Shown: positions 25,889-34,464 of the stretch, in pieces
Layout: each line of letters starts with the position of its first letter
Position numbering within the stretch: position 1 is the first letter of the stretch
Assembly: GCF_008016455.1 (NCBI RefSeq)
Contig: NZ_SAXU01000001.1
Coordinates: forward strand, 930,001-994,000
Reading direction: 5' to 3'
Origin: Brachyspira aalborgi
GTDB lineage: Bacteria > Spirochaetota > Brachyspiria > Brachyspirales > Brachyspiraceae
Length of the DNA stretch: 64,000 nucleotides
The notes under the pieces: model-generated
What the model was told of the DNA's origin: nothing
The model's input: only the letters and a program-made list of their open reading frames with translations
Database searches by the model: none
Translations under genes and position numbers: made by a program

Positions 25889-26662
25889 TTATTTAGGACG
25901 TCCAAAACCAAAACCAAAAAACAACTCAAAAACTAATGAAGAAAATTTATATTTGTCCCAAGCGTAATATTTAGCGCCTCCTTCTCCCAATTTATCCATA
26001 TCAAATTCCATGCCAAAATTATAAACCAAATTCGCTCCTATTTTAAAAGCCCAAAGCTCCGAAATATAAAAATTTTTCTCCAAATTCAATTTTATATACG
26101 GCATAATTGGAACTTTATACATGTAAGATATTCTCTTAAAGTTGAATTCTTTATAACCGCCATCATAATAACTTCCTAAACCGTCATTATGATAACTTCC
26201 TAATCCCCAATTAGCCTCATTTTTTCCTTTACCCGATTGGCTATATAGAGGAAGTAAAATACCCGCTCCTATCCCTAAAGAGATACCGTAATCAAAATTG
26301 AGTTTAGGCATTATCCCCAATATTAAACTATGGTAAATAAATCTATGCCTAGCCATTTCGGGATATTCTTTATATAAGGTTCTAATTCTCATATAATAAT
26401 TATATCCCGTTTCAAATATAAGGCTCACGCTACTCAAAACCCCACTGTTTGGAAGCTCGAAATTAGCCCCTATATCTAAAAAAGCCGTCACAGATAAACC
26501 GCTATCTACTCTATCACCGCTAGAGATAATACTTTCTTCTCTATCTAATGCATAACTAAATTCTGTAGTAGCTCCAGCAGAACCTCCAAAACTAAATTCA
26601 AAATTAGCAGGAAACAGCATAGAAGACATTAATATAAATAATATTAGTATTTTAAACTTCAT
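25889..26662 (-). CDS. Putative outer-membrane beta-barrel protein
   Basis: A 257-residue exported protein with a signal peptide (hydrophobic core ILILFILMSSMLF, cleavage about PA-NF). The mature part alternates polar and aromatic residues in strand-length blocks (FEFSFGGSAG, SLIFETGYNYYMRI, HSLILGIMPKLNF, YGISLGIGAGILLPLY, FKIGANLVYNF, SLVFELFFGFGF), the look of an outer-membrane beta barrel of 8-10 strands. A Gly/Tyr/Asp/Asn-rich loop sits near residues 150-170 (GLGSYHNDGLGSYYDGG). It does not belong to a family I can name. It lies 24 bp after the lipoprotein at 26687-27901 and is probably co-transcribed with it. Confidence 0.65.
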   Translation of the reverse strand: MKFKILILFILMSSMLFPANFEFSFGGSAGATTEFSYALDREESIISSGDRVDSGLSVTAFLDIGANFELPNSGVLSSVSLIFETGYNYYMRIRTLYKEYPEMARHRFIYHSLILGIMPKLNFDYGISLGIGAGILLPLYSQSGKGKNEANWGLGSYHNDGLGSYYDGGYKEFNFKRISYMYKVPIMPYIKLNLEKNFYISELWAFKIGANLVYNFGMEFDMDKLGEGGAKYYAWDKYKFSSLVFELFFGFGFGRPK

Positions 26663-26686
26663 ACTTAATTACCTCCAAAATATTAT

Positions 26687-27901
26687 TTAATTTTCATCTT
26701 GCTGTAATATTAGTCTGAAATCTTTAATGCCAGCTTTGTCGTTTACAAATATATTATCTTGTAATTTAATATCTATAAATACGATATAGCCCATCTTATT
26801 TACTTTTCTTTTTGCCACTAAATTAAATAAATTACCAATATCAGCGTCTGTTAAAGATAATAATTGTTTTTCAGAATTTATGGAATAGCTCTTGCCTTTA
26901 GTATCTTTAAATTCATAATAATCAGTAGCGTTAATACTTTCGTTAGAAACAGAAGCGTAACCTTTCAATCCTCCTAGTTTGGCATCTGTAACTTTAAATA
27001 TTATATTCGTTGTAGCTCCAGAACTTTTTAAATATATACTTTCTGTATTAGTATATTGATTACTTGCATTTTTATAATCTCCATTATTATTTTTCAATAT
27101 ATATAATTTTTTAGGTCCAGACGAGACTTTTACAGCCTCTTCCGTTTTATTAATCGCATTATCTATAGTATTAATTATGGCGTCCGCAACTTTTACAACT
27201 GTCGTTATTATTGCAGCTACAGGCGGAACAAATACGGCTACTATAATCGTCACAACTCTAACTATCGGCTTAAAAACTTTCTTCCAAAAATTACAAAATT
27301 TGCTCCAAAATCCCCTTGTTATAGGATTGTCTTCAAAGTTATCGTCCACATATTTATTAATCGCATCCGCTATTCTAACGCTTACCTTTAAAGTCATTAT
27401 TTGGTAATCGGTATTCTCATCAACTCCAGAAGTTTTGGCATGATTAAACAAATTTGTTGCCGATATATTTGCAAAAGTTTCATATTCTGTAGTCGAACCG
27501 TTTAACATTTCCCAGACTATATCAAAATCTTTCGTATCTTCCCTATACTCTGAAGTATAGCCAACCATTGAAACTCCTTCTTGAATGACTACTATTTTAT
27601 ACGGGAAATTTGATTTGTTTGTATAATACATGGATATTGTCGAATTGTTTATGTTATCAATTAAATAATCCGTGTATTCGTTTTCGCCCGTTTTTCTTGA
27701 AACCATTATAAAACCGCTTTCATCGTCTTTAAGTTTCATTAAAATATTGTCCGTTCTCTTTTCTGTTGGATTGTTTTTTTCGTCCAAATAGGTTATTTCC
27801 AATTTGGCGTTTTCTGTTAAAGGTTCTTCAATTTGCTGTTTAGTGCAAGCATAAAAATTGAATAGTATTAAACCAATCATAAAACTATAAATTACTTTCA
27901 T
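26687..27901 (-). CDS. Large lipoprotein with an internal hydrophobic segment
   Basis: A 404-residue lipoprotein precursor with a short signal peptide and lipobox FYAC (Cys 19). Residues 20-190 and 265-404 are polar and probably beta-rich. Between them, at about residues 198-260, is an unusual stretch: an amphipathic aromatic-basic helix (WSKFCNFWKKVFKPIVR) leading into a hydrophobic segment with a central Pro-Pro (VVTIIVAVFVPPVAAIITTV) and a second amphipathic helix (ADAIINTIDNAIN). A hydrophobic hairpin in the middle of a secreted protein suggests membrane insertion or a pore-forming segment, but there is no family match I can name. It is first in a two-gene unit with the beta-barrel-like gene. 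Confidence 0.7.
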   Translation of the reverse strand: MKVIYSFMIGLILFNFYACTKQQIEEPLTENAKLEITYLDEKNNPTEKRTDNILMKLKDDESGFIMVSRKTGENEYTDYLIDNINNSTISMYYTNKSNFPYKIVVIQEGVSMVGYTSEYREDTKDFDIVWEMLNGSTTEYETFANISATNLFNHAKTSGVDENTDYQIMTLKVSVRIADAINKYVDDNFEDNPITRGFWSKFCNFWKKVFKPIVRVVTIIVAVFVPPVAAIITTVVKVADAIINTIDNAINKTEEAVKVSSGPKKLYILKNNNGDYKNASNQYTNTESIYLKSSGATTNIIFKVTDAKLGGLKGYASVSNESINATDYYEFKDTKGKSYSINSEKQLLSLTDADIGNLFNLVAKRKVNKMGYIVFIDIKLQDNIFVNDKAGIKDFRLILQQDEN

Positions 27902-28076
27902 AAAAAATACCTCAATGCTTATATATAAAAAATTATAAATATTTTTGATTTTTTTGTTTAATTAATTGAGATTTATAAAATTATAAATTATAAATTCTAT
28001 AAGTTTATTAAAATTTTAATTTATAATTTTTACTTTTTTCGTTATTGTAAATGCGATATAAATTTTTTATTTGTTA

Positions 28077-28122
28077 TTGTAAGGACGAATTCCTTGACAA
28101 AGTCGGAGATAGTCAAACAATA
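28077..28122. repeat. REP-like inverted repeat element in an intergenic gap
   Basis: The element starts ATTGTAAGGA and ends GTCAAACAAT. Inside are nested inverted repeats AAGGA/TCCTT (28081-28095) and GAC/GTC. It resembles the degenerate GTCATTGCGAGG...AGCAATC family at 3499 and 63696. A half copy (GTTATTGTAAATGCGA) lies at 28041-28056. The rest of the 27902-28353 gap is plain AT-rich DNA except the terminator at 28292. Confidence 0.4.
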
Positions 28123-28280
28123 CAAATTAATTGAAGTTAATTTTATAAATTTAATTTCATTAATAATAAATAAATCACTGCGTCTCTTTTGAATGCTATA
28201 AATAATAATTTATTTAACTAAATGCATAATCTTATAAAATAAAACCATTATATAAATTAAAAATATTATTTTAATAGTAA

Positions 28281-28319
28281 TTTAAAATTAAAAAGAGACA
28301 GCAAACTCACTGTCTCTTT
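28281..28319 (-). terminator. Terminator after the LTxxQ-repeat gene
   Basis: A perfect 10-bp stem AAAGAGACAG 28292-28301 / CTGTCTCTTT 28310-28319 with an 8-nt loop. Reading the minus strand it ends in TTTTTAATTTT. Confidence 0.85.
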
Positions 28320-28353
28320 GAATTAAATTTTTATTTTAAGTATTTTTGTTAGT

Positions 28354-28782
28354 TTATCTGTATAGTCTACAATAATTTAATTGCTCTCTTTGTTCTGAAG
28401 TCAAAATATTGTTAATCTTATTTAATTGTTCTTCGCTTAAATTTATTCTTCCCAAACCGCGAATGCCATTAACATCTCTAAAATATCCTTTTCCGTAATA
28501 TCCGTATTGTTGATAATAATTTAGAAGTTCTTTTTGTTTGGGAGTTAAAATTTTATTAACTTCGTTTAGTTGTTCTTCGCTCAAGTTTATTCCGCCTAAT
28601 CCTCGATAACCGTAAGCGACTCCGCAATATCCTCTTCCATAATAACCTCTTCCGTAAGAGACTTGATTATAATATGCTCTTCCATAAGAACCTCCTCCCC
28701 AAGAGAGAATTGAATTTTGAGCGAATACGCTCGATACGACTAACATACTTAAAATAATTGTAGTTAAAAATTTTCTTATCAT
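28354..28782 (-). CDS. Secreted Gly/Tyr-rich protein with two LTxxQ repeats
   Basis: A 142-residue exported protein with a cleavable signal peptide (cleavage about VFA-QN). Residues 28-62 are a low-complexity Gly/Tyr/Arg segment (YGRGYYGRGYCG). Two repeats follow: RGLGGINLSEEQLNEVNKIL-TPKQKELLNYY near residues 60-92 and RGLGRINLSEEQLNKINNIL-TSEQREQLNYC near residues 107-139. Each ends in an LTxxQ motif as found in Spy/CpxP periplasmic chaperones and zinc-responsive relatives, so a periplasmic stress or metal-linked role is possible. It is short for Spy (about 160 residues) and divergent. ATG follows AAAAGGAG. Monocistronic. Confidence 0.65.
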   Translation of the reverse strand: MIRKFLTTIILSMLVVSSVFAQNSILSWGGGSYGRAYYNQVSYGRGYYGRGYCGVAYGYRGLGGINLSEEQLNEVNKILTPKQKELLNYYQQYGYYGKGYFRDVNGIRGLGRINLSEEQLNKINNILTSEQREQLNYCRLYR

Positions 28783-28890
28783 TTTTAATCTCCTTTTGTT
28801 TTATTTATAATATATTAGACGAATATAATTTAAAAAAGTTCCCGCTTAATAAATTGATTAAAAATATAATCAAAAAATACAAATAAAAAT

Positions 28891-28919
28891 TTGAAAAATA
28901 TCAAAAATTAAAATATAAT
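28891..28919 (+). promoter_or_regulatory. leuS promoter
   Basis: TTGAAA 28891-28896 and TATAAT 28914-28919 with a 17-bp spacer, 44 bp before the start codon. Confidence 0.65.
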
Positions 28920-28963
28920 TTATTATCTAAAAAAATATTATAGTATCGAATTACGGAGTTTTT

Positions 28964-31513
28964 ATGGAATATAATTTTACTACTATTGAAAAAAAATGGC
29001 AAAAATATTGGAAAGAAAATGGCTCTTTCAAAACAGTCTCAAAACCTAATAATAAAAAATATTATGTTTTAGAAATGTTTCCTTATCCTTCGGGTAAAAT
29101 GCATATGGGACATGTTTCAAATTATACAATAGCCGACTCTATAGCGCGATACTATAAACTTTTAGGCTACGATATTTTGCATCCTATGGGTTGGGACGCT
29201 TTCGGTATGCCTGCAGAAAATGCGGCTATAGACAATAAAACTCATCCTGCAGAATGGACTTTAAAAAATATAGAAAATATGCGAAATCAATTAAATCTTC
29301 TTGGCTATTCTTACGATTGGGATAGAGAGGTTACTACTTGTTTACCCGATTATTATAAATGGGGACAATGGTTTATATTAAAAATGTTTGAAAAAGGACT
29401 TCTTTATAGAAAAGGCGGCGAAGTTAATTATTGCGAACATTGTAATACGGTTTTAGCAAACGAACAGGTTTCACCCGAAGGAACTTGTTGGAGATGCGAT
29501 AATGAAATTACAAAAAAGAAATTAGAACAATGGTATATAAAAGTTACCGATTATGCCGAACAATTGGATGCGGATTTAAAATTACTTGAAGGAAATTGGC
29601 CCGACAATGTTATAGCGATGCAAAAAAATTGGATAGGCAAAAGCGTTGGAGCGAATATCAATTTTAAATTGGATGATGGCAAAGATTTTCCAATATTTAC
29701 TACAAGACCAGACACGATTTACGGCGTCACTTATATGGCAATCGCTTGGAATTATGAAGGACTTTTAGATATATGCGCCGAAGAAAATAAAAAAGCGGTT
29801 GAAGAGTTTATTAAAAAATCTGCAAAAATAGACCAAAAAGCCGATTACGAAAAAGAAGGCGTTTTTACGGGAAGATTTGTTATAAATCCTTTTAATAATG
29901 AAAAAGCGCCTTTATACGCGGCAAATTTCGTTTTAGCCGAATACGGAAGCGGAGCTGTTATGTCCGTTCCAGCTCATGACCAGAGAGACTTTGAATTTGC
30001 AAAAAAATATAATATACCGATAAAAGTCGTTATTCAAAACGAAGATAATTCTATTAATGCGGAAAATATGACAGAAGCGTATATTGAAGACGGAAAAGTT
30101 GTAAACTCCGATATATTAAACGGATTGTATACAAAAGAAGCGATTAAAAAAGCTATAGAATACGCGTCAGAAAAAGGTTTTGGAAAAGAACAAGTGCAAT
30201 ATAAATTAAGAGATTGGTTAATCTCAAGACAGAGATATTGGGGAAATCCTTTGCCTTTCGTTCATTGTAAAAAATGCGGAATAGTTCCCGTTAAAGAATC
30301 CGATTTGCCTATAACTCTTCCTATGGATATAGAATTTACCGTTGGAGAAAATCCTCTTAAAAAATCCGATTCGTTTGTCAATACAACTTGTCCGAAATGC
30401 GGAGGAAAAGCAAAAAGAGAAACCGACACTATGGATACTTTTACTTGCAGTTCTTGGTATTATGCAAGATATACTGACGCTCATAACGATAAAGCGCCTT
30501 TCAATTCCGATATTGCAAACGCTTGGATTCCGATAGACCAATATATTGGAGGAATTGAACATGCATGCATGCATTTATTATATTCAAGATTTTGGTTTAA
30601 ATTTATGCGAGATATCGGGCTTGTTAAAGAAGACGAACCTTTTAAGAGATTATTAACTCAAGGAATGGTTTTATCAAATAGTTATGAATCGAAAAAATTA
30701 AAAAAATTCTACACTCAAGAAGAAATAAATAATAAAGAGTATGAGAAAGACGGAATAAATAAAGACGATATAATAATAAAAATGGAGAAAATGTCAAAGT
30801 CGAAAGCGAACGGAGTCGACCCTGCAGAAATTATAGAATTATTCGGAGCGGATGCCGTTAGAATTTTCGTTATGTTTGTTTCGCCACCTGAAAAAGATAA
30901 AGAATGGAGCGATGACGGAGTTAAAGGTTCGGCGAGATTTTTGAATAGAATTTGGAATTTGTTTATTAAATATAAAGACGAAAATAAAAAAACTTTCGAT
31001 TATAATAATCTTTCAAAAGAGGCTAAAAGTTTGTATAGAAAATATCATAAAACAATAAAAAAAGTGACGATTGATATAAAAGACAGATTTCATTTTAATA
31101 CGGCTATAGCTTCGTTAATGGAACTTCTAAACGATATGAGCGCGTTAAAAGTAAACTCTGAAGAAGAATATTCAATGTTTAGAGAAATCATAAAAGGATA
31201 TTTAATTTTACTTAATCCGATAGCTCCGCATATAACGGAAGAGCTTTTTGAACTCTTAAAATTTGGAAATACTATTTTAAACGAAACTTGGATTAATCAT
31301 AATGAAGAATATTGCAAGGACGAAACTTTTGAGCTTGTTTTTCAAGTAAACGGAAAAATCAGAGACAGAATCGAAGCGGATATTAATATTTCGGAAGAAG
31401 ACGCTAAAAAATCGGCGCTTGAAAGCGAGAAAGTAAAACCGTTTATAGAAGGAAAGAATATTATTAAAGTCGTTTATGTTAAAAGTAGGCTTGTTAATAT
31501 TGTGGTAAAATAA
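28964..31513 (+). CDS. leuS: Leucyl-tRNA synthetase
   Basis: An 849-residue class Ia aminoacyl-tRNA synthetase of standard bacterial length. The HIGH-type signature is YPSGKMHMGHVSNYT near residue 42, the zinc-binding CEHCNTVLANEQV plus CWRCDNEI region is near residues 160-185, the CP1 editing domain shows FTTRPDTIYGVTYMA near residue 245, and the KMSKSKANG signature is near residue 608. The C-terminal anticodon-binding domain ends in QVNGKIRDRIEADINISEED. It charges tRNA-Leu and proofreads non-cognate amino acids in the cytoplasm. Monocistronic with its own promoter. Confidence 0.98.
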   Translation: MEYNFTTIEKKWQKYWKENGSFKTVSKPNNKKYYVLEMFPYPSGKMHMGHVSNYTIADSIARYYKLLGYDILHPMGWDAFGMPAENAAIDNKTHPAEWTLKNIENMRNQLNLLGYSYDWDREVTTCLPDYYKWGQWFILKMFEKGLLYRKGGEVNYCEHCNTVLANEQVSPEGTCWRCDNEITKKKLEQWYIKVTDYAEQLDADLKLLEGNWPDNVIAMQKNWIGKSVGANINFKLDDGKDFPIFTTRPDTIYGVTYMAIAWNYEGLLDICAEENKKAVEEFIKKSAKIDQKADYEKEGVFTGRFVINPFNNEKAPLYAANFVLAEYGSGAVMSVPAHDQRDFEFAKKYNIPIKVVIQNEDNSINAENMTEAYIEDGKVVNSDILNGLYTKEAIKKAIEYASEKGFGKEQVQYKLRDWLISRQRYWGNPLPFVHCKKCGIVPVKESDLPITLPMDIEFTVGENPLKKSDSFVNTTCPKCGGKAKRETDTMDTFTCSSWYYARYTDAHNDKAPFNSDIANAWIPIDQYIGGIEHACMHLLYSRFWFKFMRDIGLVKEDEPFKRLLTQGMVLSNSYESKKLKKFYTQEEINNKEYEKDGINKDDIIIKMEKMSKSKANGVDPAEIIELFGADAVRIFVMFVSPPEKDKEWSDDGVKGSARFLNRIWNLFIKYKDENKKTFDYNNLSKEAKSLYRKYHKTIKKVTIDIKDRFHFNTAIASLMELLNDMSALKVNSEEEYSMFREIIKGYLILLNPIAPHITEELFELLKFGNTILNETWINHNEEYCKDETFELVFQVNGKIRDRIEADINISEEDAKKSALESEKVKPFIEGKNIIKVVYVKSRLVNIVVK

Positions 31514-31606
31514 TAAATTAATTTGGTTATTTATAAAATTCAAAAAGAAATTTGCATTCTTTTAATTTCGTATTAAATCTTATATATAATTTCTTTATAT
31601 AAACGC

Positions 31607-31872
31607 TTGCAATTTATTTTAATTTATGTTAGAATATACTAACAATTAAGCATAATTTACAAACTTAATTGCAAATAAAAATTTAATTTTACAAGGAGGC
31701 GATTAATGAAATAGAGATTAAATAAAATAAAGGTTTAATGTTTAATGAAGAAATAAATTATTGTTTTGATATCAAAATGGTTTGAAAAATAAAATAATAA
31801 AATTAAAATGCTAAAATCATGCCTTAATAAAATATAAAAAGTCGGGCAGATTTTTGGCGAAGGATAACAATA
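31607..31872 (+). promoter_or_regulatory. vsp promoter and long 5' leader with a two-codon ORF
   Basis: TTGCAA 31607-31612 and TAGAAT 31630-31635, 17-bp spacer, give a leader of about 230 nt before the vsp start at 31873. Within it a perfect Shine-Dalgarno AAGGAGG (31693-31699) is followed 6 nt later by ATG-AAA-TAG (31706-31714), a minimal two-codon ORF. The true vsp ribosome-binding site is GAAGGA just before ATG 31873. Confidence 0.55.
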
Positions 31873-33015
31873 ATGAATACAATAAAAAAATATTTTTTAA
31901 CGGCTATAGCAATATTGACTATAGCAAGCGCTCAAGTATTTGCTATGTATGGAGTAGATACGGATTGGATTGACTTCTTAACGGACGGCAATCAATTTAG
32001 AGCGAGACTTGAAACTTTAGGTTTTGTTTTAGGAAACGATACTATTAAAGGAACTTTCGGTTTTGATAATGGAGCGGGAGGAACTTTAGGAGCTTTAGTT
32101 TCTCAAAATTCAAATCCTAATTGGTATGATTTCGTTCCTCATACTTCTATAGGAATAGGTTATACTTCTTCTTTAATAAGCGTTGGTTTAGGTTATACTT
32201 TAAGTTTTGGAGAAAAATTTTCAAAATATAACGGAAGCGCAAATCCTAAAACCGTTGTGGCTACAGGACATACTCCCGTTTTAGTTTTGAACGCTTTGGA
32301 TAACGCTTTTAGAATGGCTATTCCTATTCAAGTGGTTTCTATAAACGATAAAACATCTGCAGGTATTAAACAAAATTTAACTGCAACAAAACTTAATTCA
32401 GAATTCAGATATTACACGGGAAACGATATATTAACGCAAGTGAGATTATACTTTAACTATGCATACTTTTCTATGAAAAATGGCAGTGCCGAAACTAAAT
32501 ACGAAACTTTGGGGTTCGACTTCAGACTTTATTTTGGCGCTATTGTTGAAGATGTTGAACTCGAGCCTTTCATTAAAATCGTTTACGATACTAGTTTAAA
32601 TAAACATCTTCCAACAGACTATCTTAATTTTGATATTATTGAAAATCTTAAATCAGAAGGTAGTTTCAGTCAGGCGGTTTTGGAAGCAGGACAATACACA
32701 GCTGGACGAAATGATTTTGATAAAAACGCTTGGAAACTAACTTTAATGCCAGCTTTAGGATTAAGCGCAGGTTCGGATATAGTATCGCTTTATTTAGAGC
32801 CTTCTTTGGGATTGGATATCGCAGGCGCTTTAAATAATGGTGATAAAGATACATATTCTTTAGCTTGGAATGTTTACGGAGAAATTAGCGTTACTCCAAT
32901 CCAAAATTTAGAATGGTATTTTGAAGCGGAATTGGGAGATAATGCGGACGAAACAGAAAAAGTTTTAAACTTTAACGCCACTACGGGAATAACTTGGTAT
33001 TTGCCAGCGCTTTAA
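31873..33015 (+). CDS. Variable surface protein (Brachyspira/Serpulina Vsp family)
   Basis: A 380-residue exported protein with signal peptide ending VFA (residue 24). The mature N-terminus MYGVDTDWIDFLTDGNQFRARLETLGFVLGN is typical of Brachyspira variable surface proteins, a family of about 39-kDa outer-envelope proteins of B. hyodysenteriae that occurs as multiple paralogues. The rest consists of strand-length blocks (SIGIGYTSSLISVGLGYTLSF, LYFNYAYFSMKN, FDFRLYFGAIV, EPFIKIVYDTS, WNVYGEISVTP, LEWYFEAELGD, TTGITWYL) ending in an aromatic-X-X-hydrophobic residue, as in a beta barrel. It is probably a major outer-membrane porin-like antigen. It is a single copy here, with a strong terminator behind it. 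Confidence 0.85.
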   Translation: MNTIKKYFLTAIAILTIASAQVFAMYGVDTDWIDFLTDGNQFRARLETLGFVLGNDTIKGTFGFDNGAGGTLGALVSQNSNPNWYDFVPHTSIGIGYTSSLISVGLGYTLSFGEKFSKYNGSANPKTVVATGHTPVLVLNALDNAFRMAIPIQVVSINDKTSAGIKQNLTATKLNSEFRYYTGNDILTQVRLYFNYAYFSMKNGSAETKYETLGFDFRLYFGAIVEDVELEPFIKIVYDTSLNKHLPTDYLNFDIIENLKSEGSFSQAVLEAGQYTAGRNDFDKNAWKLTLMPALGLSAGSDIVSLYLEPSLGLDIAGALNNGDKDTYSLAWNVYGEISVTPIQNLEWYFEAELGDNADETEKVLNFNATTGITWYLPAL

Positions 33016-33035
33016 TTAGAAGTTAAATAATTTGT

Positions 33036-33092
33036 TAACAAGCGGTTTTTAGCAAGTAAGCAAAATAAAGCCGCTTGTTATTATTTTTTATT
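33036..33092 (+). terminator. vsp terminator
   Basis: A perfect 10-bp stem TAACAAGCGG 33036-33045 / CCGCTTGTTA 33071-33080, followed by TTATTTTTTATT. Confidence 0.85.
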
Positions 33093-33208
33093 AAATAGAT
33101 AATTTTTCCTTAAAATCTTTTTCATTTTTAAGATTTTACTTATTCAAAATTAAGAAAAAAATTATTTTAGATAAATGATAATTATTACTATTTTATAATT
33201 TATAACAC

Positions 33209-33309
33209 TTGATATTTATTCTTAAAATGTTATAATTTTCTAACAATGAAAGGTTATAAAATAGTTAATAATGCATTTCATATTAATGTCATATTTTTCT
33301 ATTTTATAA
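33209..33309 (+). promoter_or_regulatory. Promoter and 5' leader of the Fe-S operon
   Basis: TTGATA 33209-33214 and TATAAT 33231-33236, 16-bp spacer. The transcribed leader contains a perfect 11-bp inverted repeat TTATAAAATAG 33254-33264 / CTATTTTATAA 33299-33309 that ends just before the ribosome-binding site (AGGAG, 33324-33328) of the first gene. A shorter inverted repeat AAAATCTT/AAGATTTT lies at 33112-33137, before the promoter. Confidence 0.5.
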
Positions 33310-33335
33310 AATAAATTAAAAATAGGAGAAAAACG

Positions 33336-33515
33336 ATGGCTGATGACAAAAAATTATGTTTTTGCATGGGAGTAACGGAAAACGAAGTTAGAGACGCTAT
33401 AATTTCTAACAAATTAAAAACTGTTGAAGAGGTTAGCGATATTACCAAAGCGGGAACGGGTTGCGGCGGTTGTAAAGAAAGCATTCAGCAGCTTTTAGAC
33501 GAAATAAATAAATAA
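33336..33515 (+). CDS. BFD-like [2Fe-2S] ferredoxin
   Basis: A 59-residue protein with ATG 33336 after AGGAG. It consists of one BFD-like [2Fe-2S] domain: CFCMGVTENEVRDAI (Cys-x-Cys at residues 8 and 10) and AGTGCGGCKESI (Cys-x-x-Cys near residues 43-46). It closely matches the central domain of NifU encoded by the next gene (CKCFGVTDTKIKRAI and GGGCGACKVKL), so it is a stand-alone copy of that domain. It is first in a likely operon with nifU and nifS (92 bp before nifU). It may shuttle electrons or hold a cluster during Fe-S assembly, or act as an iron-release ferredoxin. Confidence 0.9.
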   Translation: MADDKKLCFCMGVTENEVRDAIISNKLKTVEEVSDITKAGTGCGGCKESIQQLLDEINK

Positions 33516-33607
33516 TTATTTGTTTCAAAATTATTATTATATTTTCTGTTAATTTAGTTTAGCGGAAAATATAATAAGTTATAATAAAAAATTTTATGGA
33601 GGTAAAT

Positions 33608-34441
33608 ATGTGGGAATACACAGATAAGGTTAAAGACCATTTTATAAATCCCAGAAATGTGGGAGAGATTGAAAATCCAGACGCCGAAGCTATGACAGGA
33701 AGTATAGTTTGCGGAGACGCTTTAAAATTAACTTTAAAGATAGACAAAGCGACTGAAAAAATAACGGATGCAAAATTTCAAACTTTCGGTTGCGCATCGG
33801 CTATAGCGAGCAGCAGCATTCTTACCGAAATGATAAAAGGCAAAACTCTTGAAGAAGCTAAAAATATTACAAATAGAGATATAGCCAAAGAATTGGGAGG
33901 ATTACCCGAAGAAAAAATGCACTGTTCGGTAATGGGAATGGAAACTTTGGAGAAAGCGATAAATAATTATCGAGGAATAACAACAGAAGATGACGAGCAT
34001 GACGAAGGCGCTATAGTTTGCAAATGTTTCGGAGTAACCGACACAAAAATAAAAAGAGCGATAAGAGAAAATAACTTAAACACTGTAGAAGAGATAACTT
34101 TTTATACGAAAGCGGGCGGAGGATGCGGCGCTTGTAAAGTAAAATTGGAAGACATATTAAACGAAGAGCTTGCCGAAAGAGAAAGACTTGCGGCAAACGC
34201 TCCTCTTACGACTGTTCAGAAAGTGAAAAAAATCGAAGAGGCTTTAGAAACCGTTATTAATCCTATGCTTAAAATGGATGGCGGAAGTTGTAAACTTGTA
34301 GATGTTGACGGAAATAAAGTTATAATTTCTTTTAAGGGCGCTTGTTCTTCATGTTTCGCTTCTAAAAATACTTTAAAGGGTTTTGTCGAGCCTAAAATTA
34401 AAGAGATTGTAAATAAAGATTTGGAAGTTGTGGAAGCTTAA
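33608..34441 (+). CDS. nifU: Fe-S cluster assembly scaffold NifU
   Basis: A 277-residue full-length NifU with three parts. The N-terminal IscU-like scaffold has Cys in IVCGDALKL, FGCASAIASSS and MHCSVMG. The central [2Fe-2S] domain has CKCFGVTDTKI and CGACK near residues 135-175. The C-terminal Nfu domain has MDGGSCKLVDVDG and CSSCFASKNTLKG. The start is ATG 33608 after GGAGG; an in-frame ATG at 33596 overlaps that site. It builds clusters with sulfur from NifS. As no nitrogenase genes are seen here, this is probably the housekeeping Fe-S system, as in other anaerobes that use NIF instead of ISC or SUF. Confidence 0.95.
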   Translation: MWEYTDKVKDHFINPRNVGEIENPDAEAMTGSIVCGDALKLTLKIDKATEKITDAKFQTFGCASAIASSSILTEMIKGKTLEEAKNITNRDIAKELGGLPEEKMHCSVMGMETLEKAINNYRGITTEDDEHDEGAIVCKCFGVTDTKIKRAIRENNLNTVEEITFYTKAGGGCGACKVKLEDILNEELAERERLAANAPLTTVQKVKKIEEALETVINPMLKMDGGSCKLVDVDGNKVIISFKGACSSCFASKNTLKGFVEPKIKEIVNKDLEVVEA

Positions 34442-34464
34442 TTTTTTAATTTTGGAGAGATAAA

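Noticed and set aside
30224-30574. Minus-strand ORF of 116 codons inside leuS
   Set aside because: It overlaps conserved leuS codons and shows no independent signals.
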